From NCBI RefSeq assembly GCF_036373705.1, contig NC_089856.1:26060298-26124297 (forward strand): DNA of 64,000 bases. The letters are read 5' to 3'. Source of the stretch: Amia ocellicauda (Eukaryota > Chordata > Actinopteri > Amiiformes > Amiidae). A program made the translations under genes and the position numbers. Positions 54,362 through 64,000 of the stretch are shown piece after piece. The notes beneath the pieces are model-generated. The model saw only the letters and a program-made list of their open reading frames with translations, was not told the origin of the DNA and ran no database searches. How positions within the stretch are numbered: the first letter of the stretch is position 1; each line of letters starts with the position of its first letter.

Positions 54362-57300
54362 TCACGCTGAAAGGTCGGAAATGACAAGTTTGTCCATCTT
54401 GTTTCCTATTTCTGACGAGACGGTGAGCTCATCTGATTCATAATCGTCCTCAAAAGAACTGGAAAACAACAACAAAAATTTGAATACAGAGGTAATTCAG
54501 TGCAAATTATAGATTATGGTTGTCACTGATGTAGACTAGTCTTCTTATATTTCTAAAATAGAAATACACATTTTCTTGTTTATACTGTTTTATCAGAAAA
54601 CTCAGACAATAAAATACAATTTGGAATGTGTTTATATAGGTGAAGTAGTAATTTTACCCTTCCTGCAGCTGCTCATTAGCCGATTCTTCAGCCACTAGGA
54701 TCTCGTATTCTTCTGCTGCATATTTATCCCAGTCTGAGGGCTCTGGACCTTCACTGTCCGCATCCTGAAACAGGTCAAGCCATATATGAGTATATGTTTC
54801 ACATCCTTCTTCCTGGGCCCAATTATTATAAATGTAATAGCGATTTTAGTCAGGGCAAATGACAAAACCAGCAAATAACAAAAAAACTAACAAAAAAAAC
54901 TAAAACCATATCCAGTGTTGGAAGCCCTACTCCACTGCCTTGTTGACCTGTCTTCTCGATAGTAAATATTGATATTGGCATATTTCCCGAGGAGGGCACA
55001 TTTCATAGTCAAAGACTGAACATATTTATCCTAGGATACCCATCAGTATCCTTGACACGTTTCTCTCATACATAAATTGGTCAGCAATATATAAAGTGCA
55101 GAGATTATTTTACTGCCTTTGATTACAGATAACCCTCAGGGTCGCTAATGCACATTTTAGACCATTAGCAAGACATCTGCTGCCCATCATACCTTTTGCA
55201 CTGCAAAGGGATCTCTCTGTTCGTGGTCCAGATACTTCTCAAGGTTAAAGAAGGTGTCGTAGAATATATGTGCCATTCTGCACCGCTTCAGATCGTGAAG
55301 CGTTATTTTACCTGCAGGAATAATTGCATAATATCAATTGGAAAATAGTCAGGTCTGTAAACACATGTGCTAACCATACATTCATAACATATTCCTTATG
55401 TATTCATATCTCTTTTGAACTATGTATTTTAAAGTGGGAATATATTAAGATTACTGTTATTTCCAGTGTATTGGGTTTCCTATTCGGTTTATTGTCAAGG
55501 CATGAGTATGATGACTTATTACTATCTTACTTATTACTTATCCATGCTAGTTGCACAATGTGGCAGCAGATAGCTGGCTTTACCTTGGTACTCAGGCTTG
55601 ACCAGATCCAGCATCTGACAGAGCAGGTCATGGAAGGGCAGCGGCTCGATGCCCATGCCCTCCATCCTCTCGCACTGCTCCTCGTAGAAATACTCCAGCT
55701 CGTACATCGACAGCACACCGTCGCCATCCAGGTCCATACAGCGGAACCAGTACTCCACACTGACCACAACACAAAAGCAGGAATCACACTAAGCAAAACT
55801 ACTTGGCTTGTACCTATGCATTTATGCAGTCGTGTATGTATGTATTATTATAATTTTCTTAGCAGACACTCTTATCTTACTATTGTTATAATATATTACA
55901 TTATTTTTACATACAATTACCCATTTATACACAGCTAGAGCAATCTGCAATAACTAAGTTGGTCTGTTTATTTGTACAAATCTGCCTGACAACTCCAACC
56001 TTTCTTGTCTCCAGTGCTATGACTTCAAAGCTTTGGTGACAATACCCAAGCAAGGAGTCTCAAATGTCTTTTTACACCTTGTCCTTCAGGTACCTTGTAG
56101 GATTTTTCTTATCTTCTTCAGATATGAGGAACCACACAAAGTCTGCATAGCTCATTCTGCCTTCTTTCTGTACTGCGTTTCCCCTGTGAAAGAAGAAGAC
56201 AAATGTCAGGCATAGGGAAAACAGATATGGTGTTTAATGTAAAACATCTGTTGGATGGATGTGTTTATAAGGATGACATAGCTTGACTATACCTTGTGAC
56301 TGCTCCAGAGAATATCCGCTCTATGATTCTGTTTGAAGAAGCTGTAGAGAAAGAAGGCAAGTCAAGAGATAATTTATAGAATATCCTTTCAAAAAACAAA
56401 GCTTACTTCTGGCGAAAATGAAGTATTTATGCTTTTAATTTGCTGTGGACAATCAAATTGTATCTGGCATCAGCAAATACACTGATCAGCCATAACATTA
56501 TGACCACTGACAGGTGAAGTGAATAACACTGATAATCTCGTTATCATGGCACCTGTCAGTGGATGGGATATATTAGGCAGCAAGTGAACATTTTGTCCTC
56601 AAAGTTGATGTGTTAGAAGCAGGAAAAATGGGCAAGCGTAAGGATCTGAGCGACTTTGACAATGGCCAAATTGTGATGGCTAGATGACTGGGTCAGAGCA
56701 TCTCCAAAACTGCAGCTCTCACGTGGGGAGCGATCCAACAGACGAGCTACTGTAGCTCAAATTGCCGAAAAAGTTAATGCTGGTTCTGATAGAAAGGTGT
56801 CAGAACACAGTGCATCGCAGTTTGTTGCTAACGTCTTGGTGCCAGATACCACAGCACACCTTCGGAGGTCTAGTGGAGTCCATGCCTCGATGGGTCAGGG
56901 CTGTTTTGGTGGCAAAAGGGGGACCTACACAATTTTAGGCAAGTGGTCATAATGTTATGGCTGATCGGTGTATGAAGACATAAACACTGACCTGCCTCTA
57001 GAACACAAAGGCAGGGTCACAGTTTGAAAAATACATTCATTTGTACCCTCAAACATGATTCCTTCTGCTCACCATGGTCATTGTAGCGAGCCAGGTCCTT
57101 CTGGTCAATGAACAGGTCGTGGTCAGTGTCCAGTTCCCAGAACTTACAGTAAATCACATAAAAGTGTTCATAGGAGAAATAATCTGTGATCTGGTTGATG
57201 TCATCTTCTTCCTCCAACAGTGCTAAGGTCTGAGACAAAAAAAATGTTGTGTTGATCTCCTTTCAACAATTAACAAGGGCTTGTGCAGTGCTGGCACTCG

Positions 57301-58894
57301 ATTCAAGACACTAATCAATCGGCACCATTCATTTTCAGAAGCGCAGTGCACTACAATGGGGAGAAATTATTTAATGCTAACAGTAATTTGGCTTCTCTTG
57401 GATACGGAGGAATGCAGTATAACCACATAGCAGAACATTTCTCTAGTTTTATAATATGGAGTAGAAAACACTATGCAGCGTTTACCTAGTTTATCTTCCA
57501 CTCCCTGCTCTTCATCTATTCTAAACTATAGACATTCTGTTCTTTTATTTTGATTGACCAGCACATATCAATTGGGCGCCAGGAATGATCAAGGGTCACT
57601 CTTTTTGGACCCTCTCTAAAGGCAGCATTGTCCTTTTTATATTGGGGGACCAACCTGCAGGAAGTTGCTCTTTCGTAGCTCCGTCATGGTGATTCTCCCT
57701 GACCACGACCGGTTGACTGTGTAGAATATTCTCTGAATCACCTGGATCAATAGGGACACCAGAAACACGGGCAACTTAGACCACCCTGGCATGACACCAA
57801 CACATACCAATGTTTAAATAGAGACATACTGCCAGCTACGAGTATCCAGTTCACCCACAATAGCATTGTGGCATTTCACACTCTGAGAACCCAGAGTACT
57901 ACTTAAGGAAAACTATTTTAGTCATGCTTAGTTTTAAGTACATTTTTCTACACATATTAATACCTTTATTAGTCTAGGGAATGTGATTAATCATTACATT
58001 TGTGCACAACATAGATAACCTTTCATTTTGTCCTATTACATTCAAAAGTATGCATTTTAGTTTAAATTAATTTTCACTCTACTTGCCATGGGTCAATATC
58101 TACTGCATGTGAGCCTTGTAAAACAGTTGTATAATAGTTAAATGGTCTACTGTGGTCTTAAAGCTAATTGCCCAATTACCCTATGCATTTCATACACACA
58201 CTGTTGGCAAGTTATTTTCAGAATAACGCTAAGAATCAGTCTAGGTATCAATTTTCTTCAATAAGAAGATACGAAGCATAAAAATGTCAAGGTGTGTTAG
58301 GAGGTTGGTGGCTTTACCAGAAACTCAGGCCGGATACACAGCTATGTAATTTGTTAGCCTATAAGTGTGAGGACTGCTAAGTAAGACTCAGAGACCTAGG
58401 GGGAGTAACTTAAAATGGATCACTGTCCTCTTCTGATGGTGCCATCATACTTTCCGTGATGTAATGGCACTGTAATCCTCGGCACTTGTCTCTGCCATCT
58501 TGCAGAATGCCAGTCCTGCTGGGTGTGGGTCACACCGTGTGCTGTCCTGTGATTTTTTTTCAGGTAACAGCTTTGCATCGACCTCCACTACTCAACTTAC
58601 TTGAAATGGTGTAAAATCAAAGTCAAATCTGGCTTGTCTTGGCAGGTTTTTATACTCATTGCACAGGGACTGTTTCCGGCACTTGCCATGAAAGTAAAAC
58701 ATAGCTGAAAGAACTTTGGAAAATTTAAGTTTTCAGAATAGGAAGGTGCTTTTTTATTTGCGTTTCCATACAGTGTGGACAGTGAGACAGCTTCTCTGAT
58801 GGAGTGAGTGACTATCAAAGTGAATGTCAATGTTTTTTTTTTATTAAAAGACATAATAATAATAATTATTATTGTTATTATGTATTTAACTATA

Positions 58895-58954
<60 letters not shown>

Positions 58955-61900
58955 TCACCTAAAGGATTATTAGGAACACCATACTAATACTGTGTTTGAC
59001 CCCCTTTCGCCTTCAGAACTGCCTTAATTCTACGTGGCATTGATTCAACAAGGTGCTGAAAGCATTCTTTAGAAATGTTGGCCCATATTGATAGGATAGC
59101 ATCTTGCAGTTGATGGAGATTTGTGGGATGCACATCCAGGGCACGAAGCTCCCGTTCCACCACATCCCAAAAATGCTCTATTGGGTTGAGATCTGGTGAC
59201 TGTGGGGGCCAGTTTAGTACAGTGAACTCATTGTCATGTTCAAGAAACCAATTTGAAATGATTCGACCTTTGTGACATGGTGCATTATCCTGCTGGAAGT
59301 AGCCATCAGAGGATGGGTACATGGTGGTCATAAAGGGATGGACATGGTCAGAAACAATGCTCAGGTAGGCCGTGGCATTTAAACGATGCCCAATTGGCAC
59401 TAAGGGGCCTAAAGTGTGCCAAGAAAACATCCCAAACACCTTTACACCACCACCACCAGCCTGCACAGTGGTAACAAGGCATGATGGATCCATGTTCTCA
59501 TTCTGTTTACGCCAAATTCTGACTCTACCATCTGAATGTCTCAACAGAAATCGAGACTCATCAGACCAGGCAACATTTTTCCAGTCTTCAACTGTCCAAT
59601 TTTGGTGAGCTTGTGCAAATTGTAGCCTCTTTTTCCTATTTGTAGTGGAGATGAGTGGTACCCGATGGGGTCTTCTGCTGTTGTAGCCCATCCGCCTCAA
59701 GGTTGTACGTGTTGTGGCTTCACAAATGCTTTGCTGCATACCTCGGTTGTAACGAGTGGTTATTTCAGTCAAAGTTGCTCTTCTATCAGCTTGAATCAGT
59801 CGGCCCATTCTCCTCTGACCTATAGCATCAACAAGGCATTTTCGCCCACAGGAATGCCGCATACTGGATGTTTTTCCCTTTTCACACCATTCTTTGTAAA
59901 CCCTAGAAATGGTTGTGCGTGAAAATCCCAGTAACTGAGCAGATTGTGAAATACTCAGACCGGCCCATCTGGCACCAACAACCATGCCACGCTCAAAATT
60001 GCTTAAATCACCTTTCTTTCCCATTCAGACATTCAGTTTGGAGTTCAGGAGATTGTCTTGACCAGGACCACACCCCTAAATGCATTGAAGCAACTGCCAT
60101 GTGATTGGTTGGTTAGATAATTGCATTAATGAGAAATTGAACAGGTGTTCCTAATAATCCTTTAGGTGAGTGTATATATATATACATACATACACACACA
60201 CAATACGTTTCTGATTAGTTCAATTAATACTTTATCATCTATAAAATAAGGGTATAAAGATAATCATAATATACGAATATGGGTTTCAGACTCAGTGTAA
60301 AGTTTACCATAGTAAAGAGAAGCCAGGGTCAAGTGGATTCGAGCAGATATTGCATTAACTTACCGTGGTAATGTACCGAGAATGGAATTCAGGGGCATCC
60401 TTCAAAAACGTCAGACCAGGATGAGTGTCAACTATATCCTGAAATGAATGACAATTTCATTTTCATTCCATTTGAATTTCTCACCTCTTTCTAGTCAGTG
60501 TCTTTTCATTTTTGTCCACACCAAAAGCTCAACATGAGATGTTTGTATTTATTACAATCAGATTAGACCATTTGGTATGAGATTATCATCAACTTTTCTA
60601 TCTTTGTATTATTTATTCACAGCATGTGTTTAATCTTTTACAGCTTCCAAAACTGTTCTTCAGTATTAACAGCTATTATTGTCTATGAACACAAAGAACA
60701 ACTTGTGATTGGCTCTTAATTGTTCTTTCACAGTTGTTACAGTAATAAATATTAGGGCATCATATCTTGTGCTATGTAAAAAGGATATGGGTCACTGTTA
60801 GGTCAGGACCAAAGAACTGAAAGAATGAGAACTGAAAGGAATAGGCATTGTGTATGATATTTAGGAAACTGTATTGTTAATACAAAGCCACGTCAAAAAA
60901 AGGAAGCACTTTAATATATGGTTGAATTGCACCTCATATTTCACAAAGAATTGCATTGGTTCATTATTTTTACACCCTAGTTCTCCTATATTAAAATATT
61001 ACATTGCAGGGATTGTCTTAATTACACCTCTTAAATGAGATTAAATAACATAACAAGCCAATAGTTCAAAAAGGAAACTTAAATATGAAATTAAAAATGT
61101 TTTCTACTCATATTTAAATGTCAGTTATAATTAATGAGGAGAATCCCTTCATCTCCTCGGGTCCAGCACTGACTTACAACCTGTAAAAGTTACCTGTAAA
61201 AGTGGGATGAAGTCTTCCTGCTCAAGGTAGTTGCAGCCAGGTTTGGCTAACAGGTAAACAAACTTTGATGCGTCATCATAGCAGCTGTGCAACAACCTGC
61301 AAAGACCACAGTCAGCTTTCACAGCTGTGTGAAGAATGAAGGGCTCATAACACCATTCCTTTGCCTCATTTTCAGAACCACTATCAGAATACTAAATTTC
61401 CACCTTGAAGGTTAAAGCCAAATGCCAACCAGACTTCCGATTTGTATTGGAATGAATAACTGGAAGCAGTTTGATCCAATGTGTTCATAATTTGAGCAGT
61501 TAAAAGCAATATGTAAAAACACTTGTGACTGCATTTTTGGTAAGTACAAGGAAATTAAAATGAGAAACAAAATCTGAATAATTTTGGCACAACTTTGAAT
61601 ATTTCAATTCCGTAGCACAATGCCCTCAATTCCACTATCGGAATAATATCTCAATCAAATATAATTTTAATGGAACTTGGCAGCTGTGTGAAGAACTGAA
61701 AATGTAAAGAGATGCCATATATCAAACCTAGTTCAAAGGCACATATGGATTTTTGTTTAAAGGATTTAAGAGGCTCCTGCAATTCATTTTTAAAAGAACC
61801 ATCACTTTAATTCTATTAACATATAAATATGTCAAAGATTATGGAGTGAATTTATGTTCTAGTAAACGGTTCTTACTTCCTCCACGTTGCGACAAATCCG

Positions 61901-62837
61901 TGGACAGACACAAATCCTGTTCTTTCACCACCGGCACCATTGAACATTGGAGCCTTCCAGTACAGTGGACAGTTGCATGCCTACAGAAGGGAAATTGATT
62001 AGTTTCAAACCGAAGATATAGATCAGAGGCTGCAATTAATTTCCGGTACATACGGAAATGCTACACCTTACTCAAATTATAGCAATTGCTCACAACCAAA
62101 TAACAAAGTGTTAGTACTGTCCCTACAAAGAAATAATATTCAAAGTAGTCCAAAGTGAATGAAAAGTTTACTCTTCGATATGTAGAGTGTCCACTCCTGA
62201 TAAACTACTTACAACAAATGTAGCATGTGCTGATTTGTGGTACCACCAGAACATGCAGAATTTTAAATTAAAGCAGAATGCTGTTCTGCATTGTGAGCAG
62301 AGAGAATCTTCATTACCATTTACCCTGAGAGATAAGTAATTAACAGCATTTTAATGAGTCTTTCAAGGGATTCCAATAAATTGTGAAAGGCAGATCCTTT
62401 GGTTGTACTTTCAAAATAGATGCCTGAAGCTTAAACAACAGCTCGAACTGTTTAGTTCATGTGGGCTGTGGATTGAAGATGAAGCGTTCTAAAATATAAA
62501 ACATATGCTGTCCATATCTAAACCAAAAATTGATGCATGCTTAAAAATATACTCATTGATGAAGACCTACCTTTGCTATCTTCCCCATTTCATAAATGTC
62601 GGCTTTTTCTTCTTCGAATTCTGCGAACGCCGTTTCGATTTTGGCAATGGTCTCGTCAAGGTTGGAGCTACAGTTGGGCAGTCCTTTTGGGAAATAGAAT
62701 CGTGGAATGTTTATGGAGATGGGGTTGGCCACCACCACTTTGTTGGTTGGAGGAGGGGTCGGAGGTCGTGGGATTGGGGTGGTGCTTGTGGGGGCTGGGG
62801 GCGGGGTTCCAGGTTTTTTCTCTTGCTTGTTTTGGAC
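54362..62837 (-). CDS. PPP2R3A: PP2A regulatory subunit B'' alpha (PR72/PR130), C-terminal part, 12 exons
   Basis: B''-family subunit that binds the PP2A A/C core and directs substrate choice in a calcium-dependent way. Exons in coding order: 62571-62837, 61877-61980, 61194-61296, 60364-60438, 57655-57741, 57073-57229, 56293-56341, 56094-56183, 55584-55759, 55193-55311, 54658-54764, 54362-54458. All junctions keep phase, giving 476 residues to the TGA at 54362-54364. The first exon here starts [11 protein letters not shown], shared by PR72 and PR130; the isoform-specific 5' exons are off the right edge. Two EF-hands are visible: [12 protein letters not shown] at about 246-257 of this partial protein and [12 protein letters not shown] at about 320-331, both with good Ca ligands. 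The C-terminal tail (ending SDLSA) appears about ten residues shorter than the human tail. Introns carry an intact mariner-type element, a deleted one and a SINE-like tail. Confidence 0.95.
55849..55965 (-). mobile_element. SINE/L2-like tail fragment, PPP2R3A intron
   Basis: TTTTCTTAGCAGACACTCTTATC (first 20 bases recognisable) is the reverse form of the fish SINE tail that reads ...AAGAGCGTCTGCTAA. It is followed by ACATACAATTACCCATTTAT and GAGCAATCTGC, which often accompany that tail. Located between exons ending 55759 and starting 56094. Confidence 0.5.
56480..56970. mobile_element. Internally deleted Tc1/mariner element, PPP2R3A intron
   Basis: 491 bp flanked by TA (56478-56479, 56971-56972). 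Ends CACTGATCAGCCATAACATT and its near-exact complement before 56970 are a well-known fish Tc1-type terminus. Inside, a degenerate [23 protein letters not shown] N-terminus (about 56629 on) survives, but the catalytic core is gone. Non-autonomous. Confidence 0.9.
58899..58950. repeat. (TA)n array flanking the intact mariner element
   Basis: About 26 TA units immediately left of the element; five more TA units continue at its right edge (60173-60184). The array served as the insertion target. Confidence 0.95.
58952..60172 (-). mobile_element. Apparently intact Tc1/mariner (DD36E-type) transposon, PPP2R3A intron
   Basis: 1221 bp flanked by TA (58950-58951, 60173-60174) and inserted in a (TA)n array. 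The first 30 bases with the TA edge (58951-58980, starting ACACTCACCTAAAGGATTAT) are an exact inverted match to 60144-60173. It holds one uninterrupted transposase gene. The element sits between PPP2R3A exons at 57655-57741 and 60364-60438, opposite in no respect to the host gene: both read on the minus strand. Confidence 0.95.
58984..60024 (-). CDS. Tc1/mariner transposase, 346 aa, full length
   Basis: Cut-and-paste transposase predicted to bind the terminal repeats and integrate at TA. From ATG 60024 there is one open frame to the stop at 58984-58986. N-terminal paired-type helix-turn-helix region includes [20 protein letters not shown] (about residues 22-41) and a second half with [15 protein letters not shown] (106-120). 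Catalytic residues are D155 (WSDESRF), D246 (QQDNAPCH) and E283 ([10 protein letters not shown]). The 36 residues between D246 and E283 give DD36E rather than the Tc1 DD34E, as in the Incomer group described in animals. C-terminus AKGGQTQY is normal. No lesions seen; activity is inferred, not shown. Confidence 0.93.
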   Translation of the reverse strand: MGKKGDLSNFERGMVVGARWAGLSISQSAQLLGFSRTTISRVYKEWCEKGKTSSMRHSCGRKCLVDAIGQRRMGRLIQADRRATLTEITTRYNRGMQQSICEATTRTTLRRMGYNSRRPHRVPLISTTNRKKRLQFAQAHQNWTVEDWKNVAWSDESRFLLRHSDGRVRIWRKQNENMDPSCLVTTVQAGGGGVKVFGMFSWHTLGPLVPIGHRLNATAYLSIVSDHVHPFMTTMYPSSDGYFQQDNAPCHKGRIISNWFLEHDNEFTVLNWPPQSPDLNPIEHFWDVVERELRALDVHPTNLHQLQDAILSIWANISKECFQHLVESMPRRIKAVLKAKGGQTQY

Positions 62838-64000
62838 CTGGGAAGGAGAACGAGTGAGAGTTTAGGTGAGATAATAGATGTTTTGTACCTTTTAGGTAGA
62901 GTTTAGGCAGGCCTGTCATTTTCATTATTCAGACATTGCCCATCTGTACGAGTTCAGAAACATTCATGCCTTCCTACACAATTATATATTATACAGTCTG
63001 TTTTAACAGTCTGCTTGAATGTTAAAGGAAGATCGTAGACCAATGTTTCTTGCCCACTGGAATTTATGAAGCCCAAAAAATAGGAGATATCTCTGTTTTT
63101 CTGATCAGTAGCCTTTTTCCTATAGAATTCAGTATTTCTGTATGGTCTTACTGTGGAATAGGGAAGCATGGCAGCTGCAGAGTTCCTTAAGGTGCACACT
63201 CATTTATTATCCATATTGACTTTCAAAAATCAAAGATCGTAAAGTAAATTTTGCTTTGGTTTTCAGGGCTTGCACTTCACAACAACCTCCTCGCATCATA
63301 GAAAGAAATGCACTAGATGAGTGTACTACTATTCTGCCAGGAGAAACACCAGGGAGAAAGGGAGCTAAGCTGCAGCTGGATAGCTACACATCAAAACCGA
63401 AAGATGCACTCCTCCCAGTGGCATGTAAAGACCACTATATGAAGCAACAGGAAAAATACTACCAGTGTTAGTGATCTGTGTACTAGCAGCACAGCCAAAT
63501 GATCTACACTATCTTTGACATTCAGTTGGGAACTGTTTAGAAATACCACAACTTCCTGTCCTTCATGATTTATTATAATGAAACTGGTGATACAGTTAAA
63601 AGAGTTCTCCCCAGAGAGCATTAGGAAATTAAGAGTAATGATGACCACTCACACGGTCACAGTAATTACTGATGATGAAAATTAAATACATGTGGTAATG
63701 AATGATTAGTGCAAAGTATAAGCAAATCAGGGCTCTTGTAAAAGTGACAGACAATAAGATCATAACTCCTCCATTTGTTTGCAAGGTTAAAATATCTTAT
63801 GGTTTATTTACACATCCTAATAAAGGGACACCTCATTTATAATGACAATGGCAACTTTACAAGATAAACTGCATTCTATATTTGAAGAGGCTGTAATTTC
63901 AATCTGTTGTGCATTTAAATGCCTTCAGTGCATCAGTGCTATGAAAATGGGTAGTTCTGTGAAATCATACGTTCCCTGGCACAAAGCAACTTTAGAAATA
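62838..64000 (-). other. PPP2R3A intron, running off the window
   Basis: No exon resembling the PR72- or PR130-specific N-termini was found on the minus strand. Short ORFs such as 63256-63471 (+) have no domain. Read as intron upstream of the exon ending at 62837. Confidence 0.6.

Noticed and set aside
63256..63471. 71-codon ORF near the right edge
   Set aside because: On the strand opposite to PPP2R3A, no recognisable family and no splice context.

Overview
The window is animal genomic DNA, almost certainly from a ray-finned fish. It holds intron-rich vertebrate genes with GT-AG splice sites, long AT-rich introns and UTRs, many microsatellites, several fish-type Tc1/mariner elements and a CR1-like LINE. 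The species cannot be fixed from sequence alone.

Four protein-coding genes were reconstructed exon by exon, and reading phase was kept at every junction. In order they are STAG1 (+, cohesin subunit SA-1; all 33 coding exons, 11465-26627), PCCB (-, mitochondrial propionyl-CoA carboxylase beta; all 15 exons, 30350-39906), MSL2 (+, RING/CXC E3 ligase of the MSL histone-acetylation complex; both exons, 43022-47829) and PPP2R3A (-, B'' regulatory subunit of PP2A; the 12 last exons, 54362-62837, with the 5' part beyond the right edge). Order and alternating orientation match human 3q22.3 (read in reverse), so this is an ancient conserved block of housekeeping and regulatory genes, not a functional operon.

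Layout: 1-11302 is 5' flank or first intron of STAG1, with one decayed Tc1 relic and a 188-bp (GA)n tract. 11303-28470 is STAG1. 28470-30250 is the STAG1/PCCB convergent gap, holding a mariner/Tc1 relic abutted by a CR1-like LINE fragment. 30250-39906 is PCCB. 39907-43021 is the PCCB/MSL2 divergent promoter interval, with CCAAT boxes on the PCCB side and a CpG-rich MSL2 leader carrying a TCTCGCGAGA motif. 43022-50220 is MSL2 with its 3'UTR. 50220-54361 is the convergent MSL2/PPP2R3A interval. 54362-64000 is PPP2R3A exons and introns.

Mobile DNA lies in introns and intergenic gaps, never in coding exons. The most notable copy is a 1.22-kb Tc1/mariner element in a PPP2R3A intron, with perfectly matching 30-bp ends and one uninterrupted 346-codon transposase whose catalytic spacing reads as DD36E. 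I found no CRISPR array, operon or other clearly undescribed system. The findings are candidates of modest scale.
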